The notes beneath the pieces were generated by a model. The model did no database searches. It was not told where the DNA came from and saw only the letters and a list, made by a program, of their open reading frames with translations. Positions 8,696 to 17,241 of a stretch of DNA of 45,007 nt are shown piece after piece. The DNA comes from Oscillospiraceae bacterium (lineage in GTDB: Bacteria > Bacillota > Clostridia > Oscillospirales > Oscillospiraceae): the NCBI GenBank assembly GCA_009780175.1, contig WRAO01000019.1:1-45007 (forward strand), given 5' to 3'. The translations under genes and the position numbers were made by a program. Every line of letters begins with the position of its first letter. Within the stretch, counting starts at the first letter, position 1.

Positions 8696-9592
8696 TTATT
8701 GCTGGATGAGATCCATGCCAATCAGCACTTTTCTCAGCTCTTCCTTCTGTTCCGGTGTGATCTCCGCAATCGGCTCCAGGCACTTCCCAACCGGCAGACC
8801 CAGTTGGTTCATCCCCTCTTTAATCACCGCCGGGAATGTCCCCATCGCACAGGCGAGACGCAAAGGCGCCAAGCGGAACTGCGCCGCAAGCGATCCCTCA
8901 TAGTCTCCGGCCACATACTTGTCATAGATATCCGCCACAACCCGCGGCGCCACGCAGGCGCAAGACGCAATCGCCCCGGTCGCCCCGCTGCACATGCCGG
9001 AATAAATCAGCGTGTCTCTGCCAATCATCACGTGGAAATTGTCGTTGTTCTGCGTCAGGCGAATATACTCAAGCGTTGTCGTCATATCGCCCGAGCTATC
9101 TTTGATGCCTACGATGTTGTCAATCTCCGCCAATTTCGCCGCCGTCACCGGCAGGATGTTTACGTTCGTTTTCGGCGGGTTATTATAGAGGATGATCGGT
9201 ACAGACGTAGATTCCGCGATCGTCTTGAAATACGCATAAAGCTCTTGCGGCGTCTGAGACACAAACATCGGTGTCAAAACCGAAATCGCGTCCACTCCGA
9301 CTTCCTCGGCGATCTTCACCAGCTTAATCGCGCCACGCGTCGTGATGTGGTTGCACCCGGCATAAACCGGCACACGACCGTTGACGGTTTCCTTCGTAAT
9401 CTCCAATATCCGGCGATACTCATCCGGTTCAAACGCATAGAACTCTCCCGTTGTTCCCATCGGGAACATACCATGCACGCCACCTTCGAGGAGAAATTCA
9501 ATCGATTTACGGAGCATCGGTTCATTAATGCTCCCGTCTTCATGGAGCGGCGTAACAACGGGCGGAATAATCCCTCTTGGAACAAAGCTCAT
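8696..9592 (-). CDS. DapA-family class I aldolase, probably acting on 5-keto-4-deoxyglucarate
   Basis: A 298-aa (beta/alpha)8 Schiff-base lyase of the dihydrodipicolinate synthase/N-acetylneuraminate lyase superfamily. It has GTTGE at residues 46-50, Tyr136 in LYNNPP and Schiff-base Lys164 in VGIKDSSGD. It lies between gudD and garR (spacers 15 and 19 bases), where GarL, an unrelated metal-dependent aldolase, would be expected; no garL is present. The likely reaction is cleavage of 5-keto-4-deoxyglucarate to pyruvate and tartronate semialdehyde. Alternatives are KdgD-type dehydration and decarboxylation to 2-oxoglutarate semialdehyde, or true DapA. The neighbouring reductase and glycerate kinase argue for the aldolase. 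Confidence 0.8.
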   Translation of the reverse strand: MSFVPRGIIPPVVTPLHEDGSINEPMLRKSIEFLLEGGVHGMFPMGTTGEFYAFEPDEYRRILEITKETVNGRVPVYAGCNHITTRGAIKLVKIAEEVGVDAISVLTPMFVSQTPQELYAYFKTIAESTSVPIILYNNPPKTNVNILPVTAAKLAEIDNIVGIKDSSGDMTTTLEYIRLTQNNDNFHVMIGRDTLIYSGMCSGATGAIASCACVAPRVVADIYDKYVAGDYEGSLAAQFRLAPLRLACAMGTFPAVIKEGMNQLGLPVGKCLEPIAEITPEQKEELRKVLIGMDLIQQ

Positions 9593-9611
9593 GTGAATAC
9601 CCTCTACTCTC

Positions 9612-10499
9612 TTACGCTCTGCCGATATTGATTCCGGTCAGTTTCTCGTAATATTTTGCAATCGCGCTGTGGTCGTTTTGTCCGCATCCGTCTGCGCGGA
9701 GCAGCTGCATCATTTCCATCACAGCCGCCGTCATCGGCAGCGGGGCGCCTACGTTGTGGCCCACGGCCAAGGCATTGTCGAGGTCTTTGATGTGCAGATC
9801 AATCTTGAATCCCGGGTTGAAATTCCCCGCAAGGATCATCGGCACCTTCGCGTTCATCACCGTGCTCCCGGCCAGGCCGCCCTTGATCGCCTCAAATACC
9901 AGCGCCGGATCTACCCCGGCTTTCTCCGCCAACATAAACCCTTCCGAAACCGCCGCGATATTGAGCGCGACCACGACTTGGTTGACGAGCTTCGTCGTAT
10001 TCCCCGCCCCAATCTCACCGCAGCGCACCACAGAGGCACCCATCGTCGCGAGAAGCGGCTTGTATTGTTCAAACAGCGCATCTTCCCCGCCGACCATGAA
10101 AGACAAAGTCCCCTCAATCGCCTTCGGCTCTCCGCCGGATACCGGGGCATCTAGCATCTTTACACCTTTTTGTGCAAGTGCCGCCGCAATCTCTTTCGAA
10201 GCCAACGGATCAATCGAACTCATGTCGATAAACACCGCGCCTTCGCGAATCGTCTCAATCACGCCGCCTTCGCCGAGCATAACCTCTTTGACTTGCGGCG
10301 AGTTGGGCAGCATCGTCAAGATCACATCGCATGCCGCGCCGATTGCGCGGCGGTCCGCCGCTTGCTTTCCGCCGGCCGCGACCACTTCTTCAATCGCCGC
10401 GATGTTGAAATCTAACACTGTCAGGTCATGTCCGGCCTTGAGCATGTTCTTTGCCATGGGTTTCCCCATAATGCCTAGACCGATCAATCCTACTTTCAT
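9612..10499 (-). CDS. garR: 2-hydroxy-3-oxopropionate (tartronate semialdehyde) reductase
   Basis: Reduces tartronate semialdehyde to D-glycerate with NAD(P)H. The 295-aa beta-hydroxyacid dehydrogenase has the Rossmann motif GLIGLGIMG (residues 4-12), the substrate motif DAPVSGG (117-123) and catalytic Lys170 in GAGNTTKLVNQ. The start at 10499 (MKVGLIG) is chosen because GGGAGG lies six bases upstream; a longer in-frame version from 10523 would put that site inside the gene. First gene of the aldarate operon, about 80 bases downstream of the promoter. Other family members act on 3-hydroxyisobutyrate, but the operon fits GarR. Confidence 0.9.
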   Translation of the reverse strand: MKVGLIGLGIMGKPMAKNMLKAGHDLTVLDFNIAAIEEVVAAGGKQAADRRAIGAACDVILTMLPNSPQVKEVMLGEGGVIETIREGAVFIDMSSIDPLASKEIAAALAQKGVKMLDAPVSGGEPKAIEGTLSFMVGGEDALFEQYKPLLATMGASVVRCGEIGAGNTTKLVNQVVVALNIAAVSEGFMLAEKAGVDPALVFEAIKGGLAGSTVMNAKVPMILAGNFNPGFKIDLHIKDLDNALAVGHNVGAPLPMTAAVMEMMQLLRADGCGQNDHSAIAKYYEKLTGINIGRA

Positions 10500-10583
10500 A
10501 ATAAGCCTCCCACTCTTCCTCATGTTTACAGCCCATTCGCTTGTCCTAATGCAGATCCAAAATGGGCAATGTATGTTGATTTA

Positions 10584-10612
10584 ATTCTAAAAAAGGGACC
10601 ACATAATGTCAA
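10584..10612 (-). promoter_or_regulatory. promoter of the aldarate operon
   Basis: Consensus TTGACA (10607-10612 on the minus strand), 17-base spacer and TAGAAT (10584-10589). The -35 forms half of the perfect 12-bp palindrome TGTCAATTGACA (10607-10618), which could be an operator for an unidentified regulator. No regulator gene for the pathway is in the window. Confidence 0.8.
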
Positions 10613-10618
10613 TTGACA

Positions 10619-10889
10619 GATTCTCCGAACTCCGCAGTACACATTCCGTCCTTTTGCCAATGTGTCTCATTTTAAGACCTAACGTTTCAAATATTGCAAC
10701 ATATCATTTCACCAAGAAACACACCGTTTCTTTTCCAGGAGGTTCCGCCAACAATCTGCAAAATCACCACTCGTCCTCAAAGATGAAAATGACTTTGACG
10801 AATCATTCAACCACATGCTATCATGTGCATAAAAAGCAAGATTCGCCGATTCTACAGCAAATATTCGCGCAATATACATGGGAATGCCC
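10619..10889. other. long divergent intergenic region with no recognised gene
   Basis: AT-rich compared with its neighbours, with no credible ORF that has a ribosome site. It separates the divergent aldarate and glycerate kinase promoters and is the natural place for control of both. Apart from the two promoters annotated separately I recognise no known operator in it. Confidence 0.5.
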
Positions 10890-10919
10890 TTGAATCCCCC
10901 GGCGATTGTTTGTTATGAT
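10890..10919 (+). promoter_or_regulatory. promoter of glycerate kinase/pyruvate kinase operon
   Basis: TTGAAT (10890-10895), 18-base spacer, TATGAT (10914-10919). The start codon is 40 bases further on. Confidence 0.6.
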
Positions 10920-10958
10920 AGAATTGGTAGAAATTTCGAATGCGAGGAGGTCCATGGT

Positions 10959-12209
10959 ATGGCACACACGCTCCGCCACGATGCCGAAATCATGATAGAG
11001 CGGATCATCTCCGAAAACATGCCGCAGAGGTCCGTTCAGCAGGCGCTCGAAGGACATACCTTTCACGGCAATATCTACTACATCGCCATCGGCAAAGCCG
11101 CGTGGACCATGGCAAAAGCCGCCTCTGATTTCCTCGGAGACAGCATCGTAGCAGGCCTTGTAATCACCAAATACGACCACGCCCAAGGCGAGATCCCCCG
11201 GACGGAAATCATCGAAGCGGGCCATCCGATTTCGGACCAAAACACCCTGCTCGGCGCAGAAAAAGCCATCGCGCTGGCTGAAAAACTCGGCGAGGGCGAC
11301 GAACTGCTCTTCCTCGTATCCGGCGGTGGGTCGGCATTGTTTGAGGCATTGAAGCCCGGCATCACGCTGGATGACCTCGTCGCGCTCAACAGCCAACTCC
11401 TCGCCTGCGGCGCCGATATCGTTGAAATCAACGCGGTACGCAAGCGTTTCTCACGCGTCAAAGCGGGACGGTTTGCGGAGATTGCCGCCCCTGCTCGTGT
11501 GTTCTCTGTCGTCCTCTCGGACGTACTGGGGGACCGGCTCGATTCTATCGCCTCCGGCCCCGTCGCCCCGGACCGCGCTACTGTGGAAGACGTGCAGAAA
11601 ATCGTCTCCACTTACGACATCAAACTCACCGACATCCAGAAGCAATATCTCCTGGAAGAAACCCCAAAAGCGACGCCAAACGTGACCACTATAATCACCG
11701 GAAACGTCCGCAGCCTCTGCCAATCGGCCGCATCGGCCGCTATAGAGCTCGGTTATACGCCCCTCATCCTCACCACAACCCTACACTGTGAAGCGCGCGA
11801 AGCGGGTCGATTCTTCGCCAGCATCGCCGCCGAGATACAAACCGGCACTGGCCCAGTCGCAAAACCCTGCGCCATCATCGCAGGCGGCGAGACTGTTGTC
11901 ACCCTAAAAGGAAAAGGTAAGGGCGGACGAAACCAAGAACTCGCCCTCAGCGCAGCCAAGGGCATCTCCGGCCTAGACAGCACCCTTCTCTTCTCCCTCG
12001 GCTCCGACGGCACGGACGGCCCCACAGACGCCGCCGGCGGCCTCGTAGACGGCCAAACCCTGAAAACCCTCCGCGAACAAGGCCTCGATTTCGACAAGCT
12101 CCTCGCCGACAACGACGCCTATCACGCCCTAGAGGCCACAGACGGCCTGATCTTCACCGGCCCAACCGGTACAAACGTCAACGACGTCTCCGTTCTCCTT
12201 TGCCGATAA
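10959..12209 (+). CDS. glycerate 2-kinase (MOFRL family)
   Basis: Phosphorylates D-glycerate, here most likely to 2-phosphoglycerate, as MOFRL-type kinases do. The 416-aa protein has a glycine-rich FLVSGGGSALF motif, and the C-terminal MOFRL domain (from about residue 300) with GGRNQELALSAA, SDGTDGPTDAAGG and TGPTGTNVNDVS. The start at 10959 has AGGAGG eight bases upstream; a longer in-frame start at 10878 lacks a ribosome site and would overlap the promoter. Divergent from the aldarate operon whose product, glycerate, it consumes, and 63 bases before pyruvate kinase. 2-Phosphoglycerate needs only enolase (not in the window) to reach the pyruvate kinase substrate. Confidence 0.92.
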   Translation: MAHTLRHDAEIMIERIISENMPQRSVQQALEGHTFHGNIYYIAIGKAAWTMAKAASDFLGDSIVAGLVITKYDHAQGEIPRTEIIEAGHPISDQNTLLGAEKAIALAEKLGEGDELLFLVSGGGSALFEALKPGITLDDLVALNSQLLACGADIVEINAVRKRFSRVKAGRFAEIAAPARVFSVVLSDVLGDRLDSIASGPVAPDRATVEDVQKIVSTYDIKLTDIQKQYLLEETPKATPNVTTIITGNVRSLCQSAASAAIELGYTPLILTTTLHCEAREAGRFFASIAAEIQTGTGPVAKPCAIIAGGETVVTLKGKGKGGRNQELALSAAKGISGLDSTLLFSLGSDGTDGPTDAAGGLVDGQTLKTLREQGLDFDKLLADNDAYHALEATDGLIFTGPTGTNVNDVSVLLCR

Positions 12210-12272
12210 GCAGGGAGCGGACGACTGAGAATACATGCGCAAATCTGCGCCGCATACGAAGGAGAATCACCT

Positions 12273-13688
12273 ATGAAAAGAAAAACGAAAATCGTCTGTA
12301 CCCTCGGCCCAGCCGTCTCTGATCGCGACACGCTCCGCGACCTCATGCTGACGGGCATGAATTGTGCGCGTCTCAACTTCTCCCACGGGAGCCACGAAGA
12401 GCATCTCGTGCGTGCGAATATGGTCAAAGAGCTCAGCCGTGAACTCGGCATCCACGTCGCGCTCATGTTGGACACCAAAGGCCCGGAAATCCGGACCAAA
12501 ACCTCCCCAGACGGGAAACTCGAGTTGGAAAAAGGCGAGACATTCACACTCTACTGCACCGAAAAAGAGGGCTCTCTGCGCGGCGTGAGTATCACCTACC
12601 CAAACCTCTGCAAGGAAGTCTCCGTAGGCACAAAAATCCTCCTGGACGACGGCCTGATCGAACTCCAAGTCTATGAAGTCGCAGGCACAGATATCCACTG
12701 CACCATCCTAAACGGCGGCGCGCTGGGCAATAACAAGAGCATGAACCTGCCCGATGTCAGCATCCAGCTCCCCGCCATCACCGAGCGGGACGAAAAAGAT
12801 CTCATCTTCGCCTGTCAACACGATTTCGACTTCATCGCCGCTAGCTTCGTCCGCAAAGCTGAAGACGTGGAGATCATCCGCCGTGTGCTCGACGAAAACG
12901 GCGGCACGGACATCCGCATCATTTCGAAAATCGAAAACCAAGAGGGCGTCAACAATGCCGCCGAGATCATCGAGGCCTCCAACGGGATCATGGTCGCGCG
13001 CGGCGACCTGGGCGTAGAAATCCCCGCCGAAGAAGTGCCGTTGGTCCAAAAAATGCTCATCACCGAGTGCGTCCGCCGCGGCAAACCTGTCATCACAGCC
13101 ACACAAATGCTCGATTCCATGATCCGCAACCCACGCCCCACCAGAGCCGAAGTCTCCGACGTTGCAAACGCCGTATTCGACGGTACTAGCTGCGTCATGC
13201 TCTCCGGCGAGACCGCCAACGGCAAATACCCCGTCGAGGCCCTTTCCACCATGGTCCGCATCGTCGAGCGCGCTGACCGTGCCCAGGCCTATACCCCAAC
13301 CTACAAGAGCGCAAAAGACGGCGAAATGACCATCACCGATGCCATCTCCCACTCCACTTGCAGCACAGCGGCGAATCTAAACGCGAAGGCCATCCTCAGC
13401 GTCACCAAATCCGGCTACACCGCCCGGATGATCTCCCGCTTCCGGCCCACCTGCCCCATCATCGCGGTAACCCCTGTAGAGAAAGTAAAGCGCCAGCTCG
13501 CCATCTCCTGGGGTATTACCCCCTGCTATGGCCCAGATGTGGAAACCACCGACGCGCTCTTTGATCTCGCAATCGAGAAGGCCCAAGAGATTGGCATGGT
13601 CGAAAAAGGCGACACTGTCGTCATCACCGCCGGCGTCCCTATCGGCGTAAGCGGCACCACGAATCTAATCAAGGCCCAGAAAATCTAG
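12273..13688 (+). CDS. pyk: pyruvate kinase
   Basis: Converts phosphoenolpyruvate and ADP to pyruvate and ATP in the cytoplasm. The 471-aa protein is the short form without the C-terminal PEP-utiliser-like extension seen in many Bacilli. Motifs include NFSHGSHEEH, DTKGPEIRTK, the active-site lysine region KIENQEGVNN, the metal site VARGDLGVEIP and the long block around TATQMLDSM and MLSGETANGKYPVEA. GGAGA lies upstream of the ATG. It is 63 bases downstream of glycerate kinase and probably co-transcribed, so the energy-yielding end of aldarate breakdown can be induced with the kinase. It may also be the housekeeping enzyme. Confidence 0.96.
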   Translation: MKRKTKIVCTLGPAVSDRDTLRDLMLTGMNCARLNFSHGSHEEHLVRANMVKELSRELGIHVALMLDTKGPEIRTKTSPDGKLELEKGETFTLYCTEKEGSLRGVSITYPNLCKEVSVGTKILLDDGLIELQVYEVAGTDIHCTILNGGALGNNKSMNLPDVSIQLPAITERDEKDLIFACQHDFDFIAASFVRKAEDVEIIRRVLDENGGTDIRIISKIENQEGVNNAAEIIEASNGIMVARGDLGVEIPAEEVPLVQKMLITECVRRGKPVITATQMLDSMIRNPRPTRAEVSDVANAVFDGTSCVMLSGETANGKYPVEALSTMVRIVERADRAQAYTPTYKSAKDGEMTITDAISHSTCSTAANLNAKAILSVTKSGYTARMISRFRPTCPIIAVTPVEKVKRQLAISWGITPCYGPDVETTDALFDLAIEKAQEIGMVEKGDTVVITAGVPIGVSGTTNLIKAQKI

Positions 13689-13700
13689 CATACCAAAAGA

Positions 13701-13734
13701 AAAGCCCCCTGTCACGATTGTGACAGGGGGCTTT
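13701..13734. terminator. bidirectional terminator after pyruvate kinase
   Basis: Perfect 15-bp stem (AAAGCCCCCTGTCAC and complement) with a GATT loop, followed by GTGTTT on the plus strand and by TCTTTTGG on the minus strand. It serves the convergent gene pair pyk and 13749-14039. Confidence 0.88.
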
Positions 13735-13748
13735 GTGTTTGATACTAC

Positions 13749-14039
13749 TTACATCGTCGTCAGCGCGCGGTCCAACCAGACCGCAGCCACATCCATCGCC
13801 AAATAGAGGCTCTCTTTCTCGCTCTTCTTGACCACACGATCCCGGCTCTTGATATCCGGGTCAGTCAATTGGAGCTGAACAGAAACCTTGGTCGCGATAT
13901 CCAGATCATCTACCTTCTTCGTGTCCAAAATCTGGAGCATCACGATATATTTATCCGCCATGCTTCCGTAATAGAGCAAGTTGTCCTTACGCCGGAGGGG
14001 TCGCCCTTTGTAGGTCAAAACCTTCTGCTTCTTTGCCAT
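13749..14039 (-). CDS. conserved small clostridial protein of unknown function
   Basis: A 96-aa protein starting MAKKQKVLTYKGRPL, with a central YYGSMADKYIVMLQIL stretch and the end LAMDVAAVWLDRAL. It matches my recollection of a conserved hypothetical protein common in Clostridia; no function is known to me. There is no signal peptide or membrane segment; it is charged and soluble, probably a small mixed alpha/beta domain. The start at 14039 is chosen for the AAGGATG site upstream; an upstream ATG at 14090 would overlap the -35 of its own promoter. It is a single-gene unit divergent from copA. Confidence 0.8.
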   Translation of the reverse strand: MAKKQKVLTYKGRPLRRKDNLLYYGSMADKYIVMLQILDTKKVDDLDIATKVSVQLQLTDPDIKSRDRVVKKSEKESLYLAMDVAAVWLDRALTTM

Positions 14040-14061
14040 ACTTTCACATCCTTCTCTCCAA

Positions 14062-14090
14062 AGTGTACCCCACTTTTCCCATTCTGTCAA
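14062..14090 (-). promoter_or_regulatory. promoter of the small conserved protein gene
   Basis: TTGACA (14085-14090, minus), 17-base spacer, TACACT (14062-14067). Back to back with the copA promoter, leaving one base between the two -35 boxes. Confidence 0.65.
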
Positions 14091-14091
14091 C

Positions 14092-14120
14092 TTGATAAGG
14101 CCAGTCTATTTTGATACACT
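14092..14120 (+). promoter_or_regulatory. promoter of copA
   Basis: TTGATA (14092-14097), 17-base spacer, TACACT (14115-14120), with the near-palindrome TACACTGTA over the -10. This resembles, but does not match, the CopY operator TACANNTGTA, so metal control is only suggested. Confidence 0.6.
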
Positions 14121-14164
14121 GTATATATCCTGTCCCAACATCACATTTCGAGGAGGCGAGACGA

Positions 14165-16417
14165 TTGCAAAAGCACACCTTCACCGTCACAGGCATGTCC
14201 TGTGCCTCTTGCTCGGGAAAGGTCGAGCGAACCATTGCAGCACTCCCCGGCATCACCGCAGCCTCGGTCAACCTGGCCGCAGAGACGCTCACCTTCTCCT
14301 ACAACCCGGAAATCGCGCGCCCCGCAGAAGTCGCCCGCGCCGTCCGCGATCTGGGCTTCACCCCACTAGATCCCCCCACAGAAAATGCGGCGGACGAAAG
14401 GCGGCTCCGCAAAGATCAGGAGCAAAAGACCCTCTGGCGCCGCACCATCCTCGCCCTCGCCTTCTGCATCCCCCTCTTCTACGTCGCTATGGTACCCATG
14501 TTCCCCTGGCTTCCATTCGGCGTGCCGCAATTGATCGAGCCGATGACAAATCCCCTCCCCCATATCGCCGTCCAAGTTCTGCTCACCCTGCCGATCCTCA
14601 TCGCAGGCCGACAATTCTATAGCATCGGCTTCCGCGCCCTTCTCAAACGACGTCCAAATATGGACTCCCTCGTCGCCATCGGCACCGCAGCGGCGGTCCT
14701 CTACAGCGGATACGCGATCCTCCTCGTATTGCAGGGCCACACCCATTTCGTCATGGATCTCTATCTCGAAACCGCTGGCGTCATTGTCACCCTCATCCTC
14801 CTCGGCAAAGCCCTCGAGGCCAGGACAAAGGGCCGCACCTCCGAAGCTGTCCAAAAACTCATGAGCCTCGCCCCAAATACCGCCACGATCATTCGCAATG
14901 GAACAGAGGTAGAACTCCCCATCCGCGAAGTCCTCGTCGGCGACCTTGTCCTCGTCCGCCCCGGCGCGCACATCCCGGTGGACGGTGTAATCTGTACAGG
15001 CCAAACCTCTATCGACGAATCCATGCTCACCGGCGAGAGCATGCCGGTGGACAAGACCACTGGCGATCTCGTCTACGCAGGTTCCATCAACCAAAACGGC
15101 ATGATCCGCTTTGAGGCGACCAAAGTCGGCTCCGACACCGCCCTCGCGCAGATCATCCGCCTCGTGGAAGACGCGCAAGGTTCCAAAGCCCCTATTGCCC
15201 AAATCGCCGATGTGGTAACTGGCTATTTCGTCCCCGTCGTCTGCGCCTTCGCGGCAATCGCGGCACTCCTCTGGTACTTTACCCTTGGCAGTGTAGAGTT
15301 TTCGATGGTAATCCTCGTCACCACCCTCATCATCGCCTGTCCTTGCGCATTGGGACTGGCTACACCCACAGCCATCATGGTCGGCACCGGAAAAGGCGCT
15401 GAAAACGGCATCCTCATCAAAAGCGGCGAAGCCTTGGAAGTCTCGCACCAAATCGACACCATCGTCTTCGACAAAACCGGCACCATTACAGAGGGTAGAC
15501 CTGAGGTAACGGATATAATTCCCAGCCAAGGCGTCTCACTAGAACGCCTCTTACAACTCGCCGCCTCCGCCGAGCAGGGTTCCGAACACCCCCTCGGCAA
15601 AGCAATCGTAACCCGTGCAAAGGCCGACGAGCTCTCTTTCCTCCCGATCGATCAATTCGGAGCCATCACAGGCAAAGGCCTCGAAGCCGTCCTCGAAGGC
15701 ACCCCCATCCTGATCGGCAATCGCCGCCTGATGGAAGAACGTCAAATCCTCCTCACAGAGCAAGCGACCCAAGCCGACCAATTGGCCGGCGAAGGCAAAA
15801 CACCCATGTACATCGCCGCAGACGGCAGACTCCTCGGCATCATCGCCGTCGCAGACGTGGTAAAGCCCAGCAGCCGCGCGGCCATCGCCCGGCTCCGAGA
15901 ACTTGGCCTAGAGGTCATCATGATTACCGGTGACCACGCAAAAACCGCCACCGCCATCGCCCGCGAAGTCGGCATTGACCGCGTGTTGGCCGAGGTCCTC
16001 CCCGGCAACAAGTCCGAAGAGATCAAGCGCCTCCAATCTGAGGGCCGCCGCGTCGCCATGGTAGGCGATGGGATCAACGACGCCCCCGCTCTCATCCAGG
16101 CAGATGTCGGTATCGCCATCGGCTCTGGCACAGACGTCGCCATCGAATCCGCCGACATCGTCCTCATGCGGAGCGACCTGATGGACGTGCCCACCGCCAT
16201 CCACCTGAGCCGCCAAACCATTCGGACCATCAAGCAAAACCTCTTTTGGGCCTTTTGCTACAATGTGCTCTGCCTCCCCATCGCGGCGGGCGCCTTATAC
16301 CTCTTCGGCGGCCCACTCCTCAGCCCCATGATCGCGGCAGGCGCGATGGTATTCAGTTCGATTTCTGTGCTACTAAACACCTTGCGTCTCAGCCGGTTTA
16401 TGGTATATAATGGGTGA
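14165..16417 (+). CDS. copA: copper-translocating P1B-type ATPase
   Basis: Exports Cu(I) across the cytoplasmic membrane at the cost of ATP. The 750-aa protein has one N-terminal heavy-metal domain with GMSCASC (residues 11-17). Eight membrane helices follow, with the transport motif CPC in [13 protein letters not shown], actuator-domain LTGESMP, phosphorylation motif DKTGTITEG and hinge [10 protein letters not shown]. It starts with TTG, chosen because a perfect AGGAGG is eight bases upstream and because an upstream ATG would precede the ribosome site. No copper chaperone or CsoR/CopY gene is adjacent; the only downstream neighbour is a tiny membrane protein. Copper rather than silver is inferred from CPC and CxxC. 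Confidence 0.93.
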   Translation: MQKHTFTVTGMSCASCSGKVERTIAALPGITAASVNLAAETLTFSYNPEIARPAEVARAVRDLGFTPLDPPTENAADERRLRKDQEQKTLWRRTILALAFCIPLFYVAMVPMFPWLPFGVPQLIEPMTNPLPHIAVQVLLTLPILIAGRQFYSIGFRALLKRRPNMDSLVAIGTAAAVLYSGYAILLVLQGHTHFVMDLYLETAGVIVTLILLGKALEARTKGRTSEAVQKLMSLAPNTATIIRNGTEVELPIREVLVGDLVLVRPGAHIPVDGVICTGQTSIDESMLTGESMPVDKTTGDLVYAGSINQNGMIRFEATKVGSDTALAQIIRLVEDAQGSKAPIAQIADVVTGYFVPVVCAFAAIAALLWYFTLGSVEFSMVILVTTLIIACPCALGLATPTAIMVGTGKGAENGILIKSGEALEVSHQIDTIVFDKTGTITEGRPEVTDIIPSQGVSLERLLQLAASAEQGSEHPLGKAIVTRAKADELSFLPIDQFGAITGKGLEAVLEGTPILIGNRRLMEERQILLTEQATQADQLAGEGKTPMYIAADGRLLGIIAVADVVKPSSRAAIARLRELGLEVIMITGDHAKTATAIAREVGIDRVLAEVLPGNKSEEIKRLQSEGRRVAMVGDGINDAPALIQADVGIAIGSGTDVAIESADIVLMRSDLMDVPTAIHLSRQTIRTIKQNLFWAFCYNVLCLPIAAGALYLFGGPLLSPMIAAGAMVFSSISVLLNTLRLSRFMVYNG

Positions 16418-16455
16418 GAGAATACAAATTTACAATTTGAAAGGTTGATATAGCT

Positions 16456-16632
16456 ATGGCAAAGTTTTTAATCGGAGCTCTGGGCGCTTTTATCTTCGCG
16501 TTGGTAACAGCATTGATTCTAATCCTAGGAGTCGGCATGGATACCGGCATCGCGTACTACGCTATCGTCGGTATTTCCGCCTTCATCGGCCTCACCCTAT
16601 TTGAGCGCCTTTACGCAAAACGAAAAAGATAA
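16456..16632 (+). CDS. small two-helix membrane protein
   Basis: A 58-aa protein beginning MAKFLIGALGAFIFALV. Two hydrophobic segments (about residues 4-25 and 29-48) are separated by a short GMDTG turn, and the C-terminus RLYAKRKR is basic, as expected for a cytoplasmic tail. An AAAGG site lies upstream of the ATG. It begins 38 bases after copA and is followed by a terminator, so it is probably the second gene of the copA unit. I do not recognise the family; a role in assisting CopA would be speculation. Confidence 0.7.
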   Translation: MAKFLIGALGAFIFALVTALILILGVGMDTGIAYYAIVGISAFIGLTLFERLYAKRKR

Positions 16633-16641
16633 GTGCAAGCG

Positions 16642-16663
16642 GGGCGGGGATGCATCCCCGCCC
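16642..16663 (+). terminator. terminator of the copA unit
   Basis: A perfect 22-base palindrome with stem GGGCGGGG followed by TTATCATTT. The T-run is weak, so efficiency is uncertain. Confidence 0.65.
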
Positions 16664-16705
16664 TTATCATTTCGTGGCCCAAAAGCAAAAAAATTCAAAA
16701 AAGGC

Positions 16706-16734
16706 TTTACAATGGAAGTTTCATCTGCTATGAT
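16706..16734 (+). promoter_or_regulatory. promoter of perR-rubrerythrin
   Basis: TTTACA (16706-16711), exactly 17 bases, TATGAT (16729-16734). A PerR-like box lies just downstream of the expected transcription start. Confidence 0.75.
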
Positions 16735-16747
16735 GATCTAAAATCAA

Positions 16748-16762
16748 TAATAATTCTTATTA
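16748..16762 (+). promoter_or_regulatory. candidate PerR box
   Basis: TAATAATTCTTATTA, a 7-1-7 inverted repeat inside a longer ATAATAA/TTATTAT repeat (16747-16763). It matches 11 of 14 arm positions of the Bacillus PerR box TTATAATnATTATAA. Position just past the start site fits autorepression by roadblock or occlusion. Confidence 0.6.
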
Positions 16763-16783
16763 TCAAATTTACGGAGGACGCGC

Positions 16784-17173
16784 ATGCAGGCCAGAAACCA
16801 CAGCAAAAAACGCGAAGCCATTCTCGCCAAAATCCGCTCCACCACCTCCCATCCCACCGCTGAGTGGGTCTACCGGGAGTTGAAAGAGGATTACCCCGAC
16901 CTCAGCCTCGCCACGGTCTATCGCAACATTGGGCTTTTTGAGGAAGAGGGAACTATCGCCTCCGTCGGCACCGTCGCCGGGCAAGAGCGGTTCGACGGAA
17001 ACACCGCCCCCCACGGCCACTTCATCTGTCACCACTGCCGCGCAGTGATCGACTTCGCAAAACCAGAAGCCTACCCAGACGTGCTGGCCGCCCTAAATCA
17101 CATGGGCCTGCGCCCAGACCGCGTAGACCTCACAGCTTACGGCACCTGTAACACCTGTTTAGAAGCCCGATAA
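16784..17173 (+). CDS. perR: peroxide-responsive Fur-family repressor PerR
   Basis: A 129-aa metalloregulator. A winged-helix DNA-binding half ([20 protein letters not shown] as recognition region) is followed by the dimerisation half. All five regulatory-metal ligands of Bacillus subtilis PerR have exact counterparts at a constant offset of 14: His23, Asp71, His77, His79 and Asp90. Asp rather than Glu at the last position is the residue that separates PerR from Fur. The structural zinc site is present as Cys82/Cys85 and Cys122/Cys125. It lies 68 bases upstream of reverse rubrerythrin and follows a PerR-like box, so it likely represses itself and the peroxide reductase until oxidised. Confidence 0.92.
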   Translation: MQARNHSKKREAILAKIRSTTSHPTAEWVYRELKEDYPDLSLATVYRNIGLFEEEGTIASVGTVAGQERFDGNTAPHGHFICHHCRAVIDFAKPEAYPDVLAALNHMGLRPDRVDLTAYGTCNTCLEAR

Positions 17174-17241
17174 CTTCGGCTTTTAAGACTGGGCAAAGCC
17201 CAGATAAAAACTCAATTTCAAACTATATGGAGGTATTTACT

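Noticed and set aside
14115-14123. TACACTGTA as a CopY operator of copA
   Set aside because: The CopY site needs a two-base spacer (TACANNTGTA); here it is one, and no CopY or CsoR gene is in the window.
14366-15529. 387-codon minus-strand frame opposite copA
   Set aside because: A shadow of the copper ATPase: composition is Asp/Gly/Glu-rich from reversed codons and it has no domain or start signal.
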